From positions 248,001 through 312,000 of the forward strand of contig JAWKQB010000002.1 in NCBI GenBank assembly GCA_041390365.1: DNA of 64,000 nucleotides, in the 5' to 3' direction. This document shows, in pieces, positions 36,239 through 45,323 of the stretch (position 1 is its first letter; each line of letters opens with the position of its first letter). The DNA comes from Syntrophotaleaceae bacterium (lineage in GTDB: Bacteria; Desulfobacterota; Desulfuromonadia; Desulfuromonadales; Syntrophotaleaceae). Both the position numbers and the translations under genes were made by a program. Under the pieces are notes generated by a model. It had not been told where the DNA came from. It saw nothing but the letters and a program-made list of their open reading frames with translations, and searched no databases.

Positions 36239-37240
36239 TCAGCCCTGCGCCTGCACAGCGGTGATGGCGGTGACGTTGATGATGTCTTCGACCGAACATC
36301 CGCGGGACAGGTCGTTGACTGGCTTGCCCAGGCCCTGGATGATGGGTCCGAGAGCTTCGGCTCCGGCCAGACGCTGAACCAGCTTGTAGCCGATGTTGCC
36401 GGCGTCGAGATCGGGAAAGATCAGGGTGTTGGCTTTGCCGGCCACGGTGGAGCCGGGGGCCTTGCTTTCGCCGACCTTCGGGACCAGGGCGGCGTCGGCC
36501 TGGAGTTCGCCGTCGATCTGCAGGCTGGGATCCATCTCCCGGGCGATGGCGAGGGCTTCGATGACCTTGTCCGGATCCTGGTGTTTGGCGCTTCCTTTGG
36601 TGGAGAAGGAGAGCATGGCCACACGGGCGTCGACACCGAGAAAGCTCTTGCAGCTTCTGGCGGTGGAAACGGCGATTTCGGCCAGGGCACGCGCATCGGG
36701 GTTGGGATTCACGGCACAGTCGGCAAACAGCATGACGCCGTTTTCTCCGTACTGGGGAGTCTCCGTGACCATGAGAAAGACCGAGGAAACGGTTTTCATG
36801 CCGGGCGCCGGGCCGATGACCTGAAAGGCGGCGCGGAGCACATCGCCGGTGGTGTTGGCCGCACCGGCCACCGCACCCCCGGCGTCCCCCTTGCGCACCA
36901 TCATGGCGCCGAAATAGAGGTTGTCGGCATCGGTCAGAAGTTTTCCGGCCTCTTCACGGGTGAGTCCCTTCTTTTTCCGCACCTCGACCAGTTCGTCGAT
37001 ATACTCCTCGAGTTTGGGCGAATTTTTGGGATCGACGAGGCCGACGCCCTCGAGGGAAGCCCCGAGCTTTTCCGCTTTGGCCTGAAGGGTGGCGGGATCG
37101 CCGAGCAGGACGACATTCGCCAGGCCATCCTTGGCGATAGGGCCGGCCGCCTCAATCATGCGGTCGTCATAGCCTTCGGGCAAGACAACTGTCTGCAGAT
37201 TCTTGCGGGCTTTGGCCTTGATCTGATCAATTAAATCCAT
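36239..37240 (-). CDS. pta: Phosphate acetyltransferase
   Basis: Protein of 333 residues; converts acetyl-CoA + Pi to acetyl phosphate + CoA. The N-terminus MDLIDQIKAKARKNLQTVVLPEG, a DADNLYFGAMMVRKGDAGGAVAGA segment and the C-terminal GLGKPVNDLSRGCSVEDI are typical of the short-form Pta. ATG 37240 is chosen for AGGAGGACACC upstream; the frame extends to 37309. With ackA it forms the acetate activation/overflow pathway, although the two genes converge instead of sharing an operon. Confidence 0.97.
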   Translation of the reverse strand: MDLIDQIKAKARKNLQTVVLPEGYDDRMIEAAGPIAKDGLANVVLLGDPATLQAKAEKLGASLEGVGLVDPKNSPKLEEYIDELVEVRKKKGLTREEAGKLLTDADNLYFGAMMVRKGDAGGAVAGAANTTGDVLRAAFQVIGPAPGMKTVSSVFLMVTETPQYGENGVMLFADCAVNPNPDARALAEIAVSTARSCKSFLGVDARVAMLSFSTKGSAKHQDPDKVIEALAIAREMDPSLQIDGELQADAALVPKVGESKAPGSTVAGKANTLIFPDLDAGNIGYKLVQRLAGAEALGPIIQGLGKPVNDLSRGCSVEDIINVTAITAVQAQG

Positions 37241-37481
37241 AAGGTGTCCTCCTTTATAGCAGGAAAGAGAGTTAAGGTTGTCAACCCTTTCTTTTTGCCA
37301 AACGGTCACTTTTATACTTGATGGCTAACAGGGGGTCAACTCAATTCGTACCGGAAAAAAGACCTCCGGGGGTCAATTCAGGGACTGATGTCAAACATCG
37401 CTGGCCACCATCGGGGTCCATCCTGTATAATTCACCCCTGACAGACAATCTGTACAAAAGGGGAGAGCCCGGACCGCCAAA

Positions 37482-38318
37482 ATGAATTCTCACTCTCGGC
37501 AAGATGCCATTCTCGCAGGATTCATCCTTCTATCCCTGCTGATGCACTTCCTGCTCGTCCGTTTGCTGCCGGACCGGGTTCTGTTTCCCCCTGCCCGTGA
37601 AAAAGAGCCGGTCGTGGTGGAAGTGCGTCCACCGCAACCGCGGGCAAGGGAATTGGACCTGCCGCAGGAGCCGGACCAGGAGCGTCCCCGGGAGACACCG
37701 GCCAAGCGGCTGGGACCTTCCGACCGGGTGGCGCCGAAGGAGGTGGCGCCCAGGGGGGATGCCATCGAGGACCGCCTGCCCTCGCGACCGCCGGTTGTGC
37801 AGACTCCGCCGCCAAAGGTTCTCCCCGAAAAGGGGAAGAGCGGTTCCCCCAGGGCCACGGATCCCTCCAAGGTCGATCTCAGTCTGCCGCAGAACACCCT
37901 GGCAAGGGTTCAGCAGGAAATGACACGCAAGGCCCGACCGGACGTGGCGGAGGGGGAGGGGGGGGCGGTCTGGCTGGATACCGAAAAGGATATCCTCGGC
38001 TCTTTTTTTGTGCGTTTCCGGCGCAACATCTACAATGTCTGGAACTACCCTCCCGTGGCCGCGGAAAGGGGGGAGAAGGGGACTTGTCTGCTTAAAATCA
38101 CCATCAATCGCGACGGCAGCGTGGGCCAGGTCGAAATCCTGCAAACCACCGGCTCCGAAATCCTGGACCGGGAGGCCTTTGCCGCCGTCTACCGGGGCGC
38201 GACCTATGGTGATCTTCCTTCTGCCTATGAGGGGGAAAATCTGCAGTTCATGGCTTACTTTCAGTACAGGCTATCCTACCCGGATGGTCGCGGAGGGGAT
38301 ATTTTCGGGGCCAGATAG
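37482..38318 (+). CDS. TonB-family energy transducer-like protein
   Basis: Protein of 278 residues. One N-terminal transmembrane helix (AILAGFILLSLLMHFLLV), a proline/charge-rich periplasmic spacer (~35-150), then a TonB C-terminal fold (FVRFRRNIYNVWNYPP, LLKITINRDGSVGQVEILQTTGS). TonB proteins couple the proton gradient to outer-membrane receptors through ExbB/ExbD, which are not nearby. An orphan TonB or a TolA-like role cannot be separated here. A TATAAT lies upstream at about 37427, but no good -35 box pairs with it. Confidence 0.85.
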   Translation: MNSHSRQDAILAGFILLSLLMHFLLVRLLPDRVLFPPAREKEPVVVEVRPPQPRARELDLPQEPDQERPRETPAKRLGPSDRVAPKEVAPRGDAIEDRLPSRPPVVQTPPPKVLPEKGKSGSPRATDPSKVDLSLPQNTLARVQQEMTRKARPDVAEGEGGAVWLDTEKDILGSFFVRFRRNIYNVWNYPPVAAERGEKGTCLLKITINRDGSVGQVEILQTTGSEILDREAFAAVYRGATYGDLPSAYEGENLQFMAYFQYRLSYPDGRGGDIFGAR

Positions 38319-38367
38319 GCGCCGGACAAGAAGAGACCTGCCTTTCAGTTGCCTGCACCGCAGCCGA

Positions 38368-38751
38368 TCACTCCTCCTCGATGAATTCCCGATATTCCTT
38401 GGCGTTGAGCAGATCGTCCAGTTCTTCGGGGGCCGTTATCTTCACTCTCAGGAGCCAGCCGTCTTCATAGGGTGAAACATGCACCCATTCCGGCGAGTCG
38501 GCCAACCCCTCATTCACTTCGATGATTTCTCCGCTCAGCGGGGAATAGACTTCCAGCAGATCGTCCGACGACTCCACAGAAGCCATCGGGCTGCCGAGAT
38601 CGAGTTGGTCGCCTTCCTCGGCGAGGTCCACCGAAACCACTTCATCCAACATGGCCTGGATGTGTTCCGACAGTCCGATGGTCGCCGAATCCCCCTCGAC
38701 CAGGACCCAAAGGTGATCCTCGGAATAGAGCAGATCTTCAGGATATTCCAT
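38368..38751 (-). CDS. Glycine cleavage H-protein-like, lipoyl lysine missing
   Basis: Protein of 127 residues with the GcvH fold: YSEDHLWVLVEGDSATIGLSEHIQ, SVDLAEEGDQL, and YSPLSGEIIEVNEGL. At the lipoylation site the family has E-S-V-K; here it is E60-S61-S62-D63, with no lysine nearby, so it cannot carry lipoate in the usual way. No gcvT or gcvP is near. It may be a degenerate copy or a scaffold or regulatory relative. ATG 38751 has GGGGAGGACGAC upstream; the open frame to 38931 lacks support. A minus-strand predicted lipoprotein aminopeptidase lies upstream. Confidence 0.85.
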   Translation of the reverse strand: MEYPEDLLYSEDHLWVLVEGDSATIGLSEHIQAMLDEVVSVDLAEEGDQLDLGSPMASVESSDDLLEVYSPLSGEIIEVNEGLADSPEWVHVSPYEDGWLLRVKITAPEELDDLLNAKEYREFIEEE

Positions 38752-38927
38752 GTCGTCCTCCCCTGCTTTGGTCTGTAATTCAAAATTCCCGCAAATTTCC
38801 GCCCCACGGGGCCTGCGTCGATATTGAAAAGACTTTTCGACTCCCTTTGGCGATCCCTGGCCGCTGAGCTTCACCGGCACATTAAATACTCCTGGAGATG
38901 AAAATTGTGGCCGATAATAAGCGATTG

Positions 38928-40022
38928 TCAAAGGGTTCCAGGTGAATTTGTGGAGGAAGACAGGGGCAATTGACCGGCAAGGAAAATTTCCCGCAGTTTT
39001 TCAAGTTCCCGGGTGCGATCCCTGGGAGAAAGACGGGCGAGACGCTCGGCATCGCGGTAGAATGCGGCAAAGTCCGATTGGTTTTGCTCAAACAGGGCCC
39101 GAAAGGAGGGAACCAGATGCTGATAGGTGCTGACCGATGACAATTTGGCATTGTTGAGGCCTTCTTCCAGCCAGCGGTCATAACCGGAATAGCCGTTCCA
39201 GCGGGATTTCCAGGATTGGTAATCCTGAGCAAATTCGTCGAACAGTTGCCGCTTCTGTTGCCTTTTTTCCGTCACCGCAAGGGGCTTGTCATAAAGCGCG
39301 GACAAGCGGTCGCGCAACTGTTCGAGAAGGTCGGTAAAATCCTCCTCACGGTGTTTGGCCTGACGATAATCCTCAAAAGATGTCCCGCAGTCCCGGGTCG
39401 ACAGCCACTGTTCGACCCCCAAAAGTTCCACCGTCATGGCAAAGGATTCGCTGAAGGCCGTATCTCCCGGAACATACAGCCTCTGATGGGCGAGTTCGTG
39501 AAAGATCAGGCCGGCCAGCGAAGGGGGCGGTTGCTCGAGGAATGTATTGAGGACCGGATCGTCGAACCAGCCCAGGGTCGAGTAGCCCGCCACCCCGTAG
39601 AGATAGATGTCGAACCCCTGTTCCTGCAGATCGCTGGCGAATTCCTCCGCGAGGCGCTGCCTGAAAAAACCTTTGTAGGTGACGCATCCGGCGATGGGAA
39701 AGCACCATTTTTTCGGGTCAAGACTGAATTCGGGAGCGGCAACCACGTTCCACGTGGCATAGGGACGTCCAAGGTCCGCATAATAGCGGTAACTGCCGTT
39801 TTCCGGCAATTTCAGCGTCTGACTCGCAAAGTTCCTTATCTCCTGGACCTCCACAAGGCGGCAGCGCAGGTCGCTCGGAGTGGATGGGTCCTGCACAAGG
39901 GCGGCGATAGGAGTCCTGCCGGACAGCAGTTCCAAATGCCCTTTGGTGCAGTGAGCGTAATAACCGAAATGGCCGCACCCTGCAAGAAGCAGCAGGCCGG
40001 AAAAAATAGTCAGTATTTTCAG
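38928..40022 (-). CDS. Predicted zinc aminopeptidase, lipoprotein (COG4324 type)
   Basis: About 364 residues if started at the CTG at 40020-40022; the first standard start (TTG 39935) would remove the signal. The in-frame sequence upstream encodes KILTIFSGLLLLAGCG, a clear lipoprotein signal with lipobox LLAGC. The zinc-binding HELAH lies mid-protein (LIFHELAHQRL), with a nearby FSESFAMTVE helix giving the third ligand. Homologues are predicted outer-envelope aminopeptidases. No ATG, GTG or TTG lies between the upstream in-frame stop and the signal, so the start is non-canonical or the sequence holds an error. Confidence 0.75.
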   Translation of the reverse strand: MKILTIFSGLLLLAGCGHFGYYAHCTKGHLELLSGRTPIAALVQDPSTPSDLRCRLVEVQEIRNFASQTLKLPENGSYRYYADLGRPYATWNVVAAPEFSLDPKKWCFPIAGCVTYKGFFRQRLAEEFASDLQEQGFDIYLYGVAGYSTLGWFDDPVLNTFLEQPPPSLAGLIFHELAHQRLYVPGDTAFSESFAMTVELLGVEQWLSTRDCGTSFEDYRQAKHREEDFTDLLEQLRDRLSALYDKPLAVTEKRQQKRQLFDEFAQDYQSWKSRWNGYSGYDRWLEEGLNNAKLSSVSTYQHLVPSFRALFEQNQSDFAAFYRDAERLARLSPRDRTRELEKLREIFLAGQLPLSSSTNSPGTL

Positions 40023-40078
40023 AAAGCTGCTGATATCTCTTCCCTTTCAGGGACCGGAACCGCAAGCCGGTACCAATG

Positions 40079-40104
40079 AAAAACCCCGGTCAAGGCCGGG
40101 GTTT
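40079..40104. terminator. Terminator after the FmdB-type gene
   Basis: AAACCCCGG/CCGGGGTTT stem (9 bp) with a TCAAGG loop. On the minus strand it ends in a T-run directly after the FmdB gene. It is symmetrical and could block both strands. Confidence 0.85.
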
Positions 40105-40120
40105 CGAGGTTTTCCGCTAT

Positions 40121-40375
40121 TCACTCGTTGGCTGCCTTCGGGCATCCACCGCACCCTCCGCCTGTTTCAGCGGCGGGACAAGCCGGTTTGGCCTGCGTGC
40201 TGGAATAGCCCTGTTGATACCAGCCGTGCCCCTTGAGAGCAAAGGCTGTCTGGGAAATCTGCTTTTCAACCGGTCCGCCGCAGGACCGGCATTCCGTCAA
40301 CGGGGGATCGGAAAACTTCTGCATGGCTTCGAACACCAGGCCACACTCTTCACACTTGTATTCGTATACGGGCAT
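40121..40375 (-). CDS. FmdB-family zinc-ribbon protein
   Basis: Protein of 84 residues starting MPVYEYKCEECG, the family's signature. Two cysteine knuckles (CEEC and CRSC) form a zinc ribbon, followed by a C-terminal low-complexity stretch with GGGCGGCP. ATG 40375 is used; the longer frame to 40501 lacks a ribosome-binding site, while TTGGAGG precedes the chosen start. The family is thought to be regulatory, but its role is unproven. Confidence 0.9.
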   Translation of the reverse strand: MPVYEYKCEECGLVFEAMQKFSDPPLTECRSCGGPVEKQISQTAFALKGHGWYQQGYSSTQAKPACPAAETGGGCGGCPKAANE

Positions 40376-40618
40376 GTCTGAACCTCCAATGGATATTATC
40401 GTCGCTAATTTAACGACTTGCCCGGTTTTTGTCAAGGGGAGGACCTTTTCGGACAAATATCTATCCGAAACCACTACATTTTTTTCTAACATCAGGCCCA
40501 CTGCTTATGGTATAAAGCGTTTTTAAACATAAGCCTGTCAAATGAAACAGAGATAGGCCTTGGCCAGCCACCAGATTGCATCCGGCAGCGAATCTTCCTT
40601 ACTTTCGGTTTCAAGAAA

Positions 40619-42484
40619 ATGGGATTTTTCCTCCATAAAAGAAATGGCGTTCTGCCGTTTTTCATGGCACTGGCGCTTCTTTCGCTCTGCCTTCCGACGG
40701 TCGGTCGCGCCCTGAATCGACCGATTCCCCCGCCTGTCCAGTTGCTCGGTCACCAGGAACGTTACGAGATCGGCCCCCATTGCGCCTTTCTGCTCGATCC
40801 GGATAACAGCTGGAGTATTGAAGAGATATCCTCGCCGTCATTCCTTTCCGGTTTTTCCCCCCTGGGCTCTGCAACCCTCAATCTTGGAATAACTGACACG
40901 ACTGTATGGGTTCGTTTCGGAATAGCCGGAGAACCGCCGGTCATTCCCGGGAGGGAGGGGAAAAAAGAGCCGCTCCTGCTCGATCTGGGATATGTTTTCT
41001 TCGACAGCATGGAGGCCTACGTTATTCGACCTGCCTTGGGCCAGCCAGGAAGAATAGAAAAGATACCCATAAGCGGCGTCCGGTCTTTCGCCGGAAGCGA
41101 GGCGGGGCAAAAACCGGAAGTGGTTATCCGATTGCCCGAACTGCTTTCGACCGAACAGACAATCTATTTGAAGCTGCGAGCAGACGGCGCCTTTTTTCTT
41201 AATCCCGTCATAACCACCGTCCGGGACCATTTCACCGGTTCCGTCTACCGGATGCTCTGGTTCGGTGCCTATTTCGGACTCCTCCTGGGGCTTCTGTTGT
41301 ACAACCTGTTCCTGTTTTTCGGTCTGCGGGATCGCAGCTATCTCTGGTATGTCCTCTCCTTCGCCGCCGTCGGGTTCTATTTTCTCGGTACCAACCGTTT
41401 GACCTACGAATTTCTGACCGATTTTCCTCCGTCGGGAGCCTTGCGTCTCAATTTGGGTTTCCTTTCCCTGAGTCTGGTGGCGCTGCTGCTGTTCGCCCGT
41501 TGTTTTTTGCAGACCAGCCAACGGGCACCCAAAGCCGACCGCATGCTCCTCGGGATGACCCTGATGCAGACGGGGCTCATGGTGCCGGTCCTGTTCGCGC
41601 CCGTCAAGGTTCTCAACCTCCTCTATTCGTTTATTTGTCTGGCCGTGCCGGTGCTGATCATCTCGGCTGCGGTCATCTGCTGGCGCAGGGGATATCGTCC
41701 AGCCCGATTCCTGGTTCTTTCCTGGATATTTTTCGGTGTCGGCGGACTGGTCTACGACCTGACCTTTCTGGGAATCATCCCCTTCAACGTCTACACCTTT
41801 CACAGCTTCCAGATCGGCACCGCCGCGGATGCGGTCCTGCTTTCCTTTGCCCTGGCCGACCGGATCAATCTTCTCCGTCGGGAACGGGAAGAGCTGAGCA
41901 ACAGCGAGCGCCGGCACCGGCAACTGGCTTTTACCGACGTTCTCACCGGATTGTTCAACCTGCGGTACTTCAAAACCCAGATCGATGTGCAGATGGAACT
42001 GGCCCAGAGAACGGATCAGAAACTGACCCTCATGATGCTGGACCTCGATAATTTCAAACTCCTGAACGATACCCACGGTCATCTGGAGGGAGATCGGGTC
42101 CTGGCGACACTGGGAAAAATCATGTCCTCCTGCATTCGGGAAAGAGACATCGCCAGTCGTTACGGAGGGGAGGAGTTTGCCATCATCCTGCCCGGCGGCA
42201 GGAACTCGACAGCCATTGAAATCTATGAGCGGATCAATGCCGAAATCATCAAATGCCGTTTCGGGACAAAAGGCAAGGACGCCCTGGTGACCTTGAGCAT
42301 CGGTGTGGCCGAGATGGTCCCCGGCGAAACGGCCGAAGGCATTATTCTGCGCGCCGATCAGGCTCTTTACGAGGCCAAGGCCCGAGGCAGGAACCAGATT
42401 GTGATCGCCGGCAGGGAACCTGCAGTGTTCTTTTCCTGCATTCAGGAACAAAACTCAGAGGTATCGACCCAATGCAACCTCTAA
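40619..42484 (+). CDS. 7TMR-DISM diguanylate cyclase
   Basis: Protein of 621 residues. A signal-like helix (ALALLSLCLPTVGRA), a periplasmic 7TMR-DISMED2-type beta domain (~45-190), seven transmembrane helices (~200-400) and a C-terminal GGDEF domain. The active site reads GGEEF (RYGGEEFAIILPG), a functional variant. An RxxD inhibitory site (RERD) sits exactly five residues before it, indicating product feedback. It makes cyclic di-GMP in response to an unknown extracellular or membrane signal. It is a stand-alone gene, convergent with the flavoprotein gene. Confidence 0.93.
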   Translation: MGFFLHKRNGVLPFFMALALLSLCLPTVGRALNRPIPPPVQLLGHQERYEIGPHCAFLLDPDNSWSIEEISSPSFLSGFSPLGSATLNLGITDTTVWVRFGIAGEPPVIPGREGKKEPLLLDLGYVFFDSMEAYVIRPALGQPGRIEKIPISGVRSFAGSEAGQKPEVVIRLPELLSTEQTIYLKLRADGAFFLNPVITTVRDHFTGSVYRMLWFGAYFGLLLGLLLYNLFLFFGLRDRSYLWYVLSFAAVGFYFLGTNRLTYEFLTDFPPSGALRLNLGFLSLSLVALLLFARCFLQTSQRAPKADRMLLGMTLMQTGLMVPVLFAPVKVLNLLYSFICLAVPVLIISAAVICWRRGYRPARFLVLSWIFFGVGGLVYDLTFLGIIPFNVYTFHSFQIGTAADAVLLSFALADRINLLRREREELSNSERRHRQLAFTDVLTGLFNLRYFKTQIDVQMELAQRTDQKLTLMMLDLDNFKLLNDTHGHLEGDRVLATLGKIMSSCIRERDIASRYGGEEFAIILPGGRNSTAIEIYERINAEIIKCRFGTKGKDALVTLSIGVAEMVPGETAEGIILRADQALYEAKARGRNQIVIAGREPAVFFSCIQEQNSEVSTQCNL

Positions 42485-42500
42485 AACAGTCGCCCCACAG

Positions 42501-44024
42501 TCAACGGTTTTGCCAGCGCATCCAGGCCCGCAGCACGTTTTTCAACCAGGGTTTAAGGCGGCTGCGGAGGTAGGCGTCGGCAAGTTTTTTGATGACTGCC
42601 GACTGGGTCGGATAGGGATGCAGGGTGTGGCCGATGGCCTTCAAGCCGAGTCCTCTGTTGATGGCCAGGGTCAGTTCGCCGATCATCTCGCCGGCATGCC
42701 GGGATACAATAGTCGCACCCAGAATCCGGTCGGTCCCCTTCTTCAGAAGCACCCTCGCAAATCCCTCGGTTTCCCCGTCCATCCAGGCCCTGTCCACCGC
42801 GCTCATGGGGACGGTCAGGGTGGTTACCTCTATCCCCCTTGCCTGTGCTTCCTGTTCGTACAATCCTGCATGAGCCAGCTCCGGAGAGGTGTAGGTACAC
42901 CAGGATATAACGTTGTTCAGACTGCGTCGCTGCATGGGGAGCAGGGCATTTGCAACAAGAGTGCGCGCCTGGGCTTCAGCAGTATGGGTGAACTTGTAAA
43001 TCGAGCAGACATCCCCGGCGGCAAAAATTTTCCGGTTGCTGGTTCTCAGACAGGCATCGACTTTGATGCCCGACCGGGGATGGTAGTGCACGCCGGCTTT
43101 TTCGAGATGAAGATTATTCAGGTTGGGGGCCCGTCCGACGGCGACCAGGATGGCGTCGACCGCCAGTTCGGATTCCCCGCCGTTGCGGCTGTAAAGCACT
43201 GCTTTTTCACCCTCTCGCGCGAAAACCCGCGAAATTCGGGAATGAAACAGCAGGCGTATCCCTTCCGCTTCGAACGCCCTTTGAACCACCTCCGAAGCGT
43301 CCCTGTCCTCGCGGGGAAGCAGCCGGGGGCCGGGTTCCAGCAGAGTCACTGCGCTGCCGAGACGGGAGAAAACCTGAGCCAGCTCACAGCCGATGGCGCC
43401 CGCTCCGATCACCGCCAGGCGTCGGGGAAGGGCAGTGAGGGAAAAGACCGTTTCGCTGGTCAGAAAGCCGGTCTCATCCAACCCGGGAATCGAAGGAACG
43501 GCTGCCCTGGCACCGGTACAGATGGCCGCCTTTTTGAAGCGCAAAAGACTTTGATCGACCTCGATCGTGTCGGGACCGCGGAAAAGGCCCTGACCGAAAA
43601 ACAGATCGATCCCCAATTCCCGGCTTAAGAGATGAGCCGAATCGTTGACGCTCAGACCGGCTCGCACGATCTGCATGCGTTCCATAACCTTTGTAAATTC
43701 GGGTTTCTGATCGTTATCGGTCACGCCGAAGAGTTTCGCGCTGCGGACGTTGTGAGCGGCCCGGGCACAGCCGATCAGGGTCTTGGATGGCACGCAGCCC
43801 AGATTGAGGCAATCCCCCCCCAAAAGATTGCTTTCCACGAGGGCGACCTTCGCGCCGAGTTCGGCAGCTGTGCGGGACGCAACCAGTCCGGCGGGACCGC
43901 CGCCGATCACCACCAGGTTGTAGCATTTTGCCGGCTTCGGGTTTTGCCAGCCCTGCGGGTGGATGTTTTCCAGCAGGGCGCGATCGTTGTCGTTGCCGGG
44001 AAGAATGAAAGCTTCTGGCTGCAT
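42501..44024 (-). CDS. Class I pyridine-nucleotide disulfide oxidoreductase (MerA/Lpd-like)
   Basis: Protein of 507 residues. An FAD-binding VVIGGGPAGLVASRTAAELG near residue 36, the redox-active disulfide in GGDCLNLGCVPSKTL, a NAD(P)-binding GAGAIGCELAQVFSRLG, the FAD GDVCSIYKFTHTAEAQA motif and a dimerisation domain with HPYPTQS. The C-terminal HPYPT pattern resembles MerA-like and SidA-type flavoproteins without the mercury CC tail, so mercury reduction is not supported. ATG 44024 has GAAGGAAAAG upstream; the open frame to 44291 is an artefact of low stop density. Confidence 0.88.
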   Translation of the reverse strand: MQPEAFILPGNDNDRALLENIHPQGWQNPKPAKCYNLVVIGGGPAGLVASRTAAELGAKVALVESNLLGGDCLNLGCVPSKTLIGCARAAHNVRSAKLFGVTDNDQKPEFTKVMERMQIVRAGLSVNDSAHLLSRELGIDLFFGQGLFRGPDTIEVDQSLLRFKKAAICTGARAAVPSIPGLDETGFLTSETVFSLTALPRRLAVIGAGAIGCELAQVFSRLGSAVTLLEPGPRLLPREDRDASEVVQRAFEAEGIRLLFHSRISRVFAREGEKAVLYSRNGGESELAVDAILVAVGRAPNLNNLHLEKAGVHYHPRSGIKVDACLRTSNRKIFAAGDVCSIYKFTHTAEAQARTLVANALLPMQRRSLNNVISWCTYTSPELAHAGLYEQEAQARGIEVTTLTVPMSAVDRAWMDGETEGFARVLLKKGTDRILGATIVSRHAGEMIGELTLAINRGLGLKAIGHTLHPYPTQSAVIKKLADAYLRSRLKPWLKNVLRAWMRWQNR

Positions 44025-44118
44025 CGGGTCTTTTCCTTCAGGGGATGGGTAATCGGAAGGAGTATACTGAATTGTCGGACCGGAGCAAGTTTCGGAAATC
44101 TTTGAAAGGCTGCAGGAT

Positions 44119-44619
44119 TCACCGCTTGCGGCGGAATATGTCGCTTTTAAGGCTCGATACCCGATCCAGAAAGAGAAATCCGTCCAGATGATCGATTTCA
44201 TGTTGAATGGCAATCGCTTCGAATCCCGTAGCCCTGATGACCTGGAGCTGTCCCCTGCGGTCGAAAAACTGCACCAGGATCTCTTCTGCACGGGTCACGT
44301 TGCCGGTATAGTCGGGAACGCTCATGCACCCCTCCCGCAGGGTTCTTGATCCCGCCTTTTCCAGGATTTCGGGATTGATCAGGACCAGCAGACCATGATT
44401 GTTATCCCTGCCCTGTTTGCTTCCTGACACGTCCACCACCGCGGCCCGTCGATTGATGCCGATCTGGGGGGCTGCGACGCCGACGGAGTGTCCCGCCGCA
44501 ACCATGGTGTCGACCAGATCCTGGACCAGGCTGTCCGTTGCCTCATCGAAGATCTCCACCGGCTCGGAGGGGGTCTTGAGCAGCGGATCCGGGTAAATAA
44601 GGATGTCCCTGACCGCCAT
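44119..44619 (-). CDS. def: Peptide deformylase
   Basis: Protein of 166 residues that removes the N-terminal formyl group. The three deformylase motifs are present: GVAAPQIGI (motif 1), EGCMSVP (motif 2, here REGCMSVPDY), and QHEIDHLDGFLF (motif 3, HEXXH zinc site). ATG 44619 has a GGAG site inside the end of the ACT-domain gene, whose stop lies 2 bp upstream, so the two are likely co-translated. Confidence 0.95.
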   Translation of the reverse strand: MAVRDILIYPDPLLKTPSEPVEIFDEATDSLVQDLVDTMVAAGHSVGVAAPQIGINRRAAVVDVSGSKQGRDNNHGLLVLINPEILEKAGSRTLREGCMSVPDYTGNVTRAEEILVQFFDRRGQLQVIRATGFEAIAIQHEIDHLDGFLFLDRVSSLKSDIFRRKR

Positions 44620-44621
44620 TG

Positions 44622-45161
44622 CTAGAACTCCACGGGAGTGATGTCCCGTACCGAGATATCGACCTTCAACCTGTCTTTCAGGTCGTTCAGGACTGCGGAG
44701 ATCTCTTCCAGAGTCATTCCGGAAGGCAGCACGGCTTCGATCATCATCACGTAGACGGGCCGTTCGGAAGGGCCGATCAGCTTGGTGTTGAGATCGGTGA
44801 TGTTGATCTTCCGGTTGCCGAGTTCTCGGGCCACGGGATAGACGATTCCCGGTTTGTCCGAACCGTATACGGAGATCAGGCAGATCTCCCCGCTGAGTTT
44901 CTGTGCTGCCTCGCCGCCGGGCTTCAAGGTACGCAAAAACACCGACAGGTCGTGTTTTTCCAGAGGATCGAAAGCTTGGCCGAAGCTCTCTCTGCCGGTA
45001 TACTCGGGATGAGAAATAATCAGAATCATGGCGAATTGCCCACCGAGAATTGAACAGCTCGAGTCGGCGATATTGCAGCCGAGGCGGTAGAGAATCTCGG
45101 TGACCTCGGCGACGATGCCCGGGCGGTCCCGGCCGATGATGGTCAGGGCGAAATGGTTCAT
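44622..45161 (-). CDS. ACT-domain regulatory protein, GcvR-like
   Basis: Protein of 179 residues with two ACT domains: residues ~1-85 (FALTIIGRDRPGIVAEVTEIL) and ~90-175 (LISVYGSDKPGIVYPVARELG). This layout matches the glycine cleavage repressor accessory protein GcvR and relatives. A true gcv operon is not in the window, but a GcvH-like gene lies 6 kb away. It could sense amino acids and act on another regulator. It is followed directly by def. Confidence 0.88.
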   Translation of the reverse strand: MNHFALTIIGRDRPGIVAEVTEILYRLGCNIADSSCSILGGQFAMILIISHPEYTGRESFGQAFDPLEKHDLSVFLRTLKPGGEAAQKLSGEICLISVYGSDKPGIVYPVARELGNRKINITDLNTKLIGPSERPVYVMMIEAVLPSGMTLEEISAVLNDLKDRLKVDISVRDITPVEF

Positions 45162-45323
45162 GACGGGCTCCTGGTGGCAAGAGTGTTATCGGGGGGCGTG
45201 GTCGAAAGTCTTTTCGATGCCTCTGCGCAGAGTGTATAACAATTCCGGCTTTCTAGCACGAACGGGCCAAAATTGCCAGAAATCCAATTATATGGTCAAG
45301 AACGCAAGAATGGAGAACATCAG

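Noticed and set aside
42501..44024. Mercuric reductase (merA)
   Set aside because: The redox disulfide matches, but there is no heavy-metal-associated domain, no C-terminal CC pair, and no merT/merP/merR nearby.
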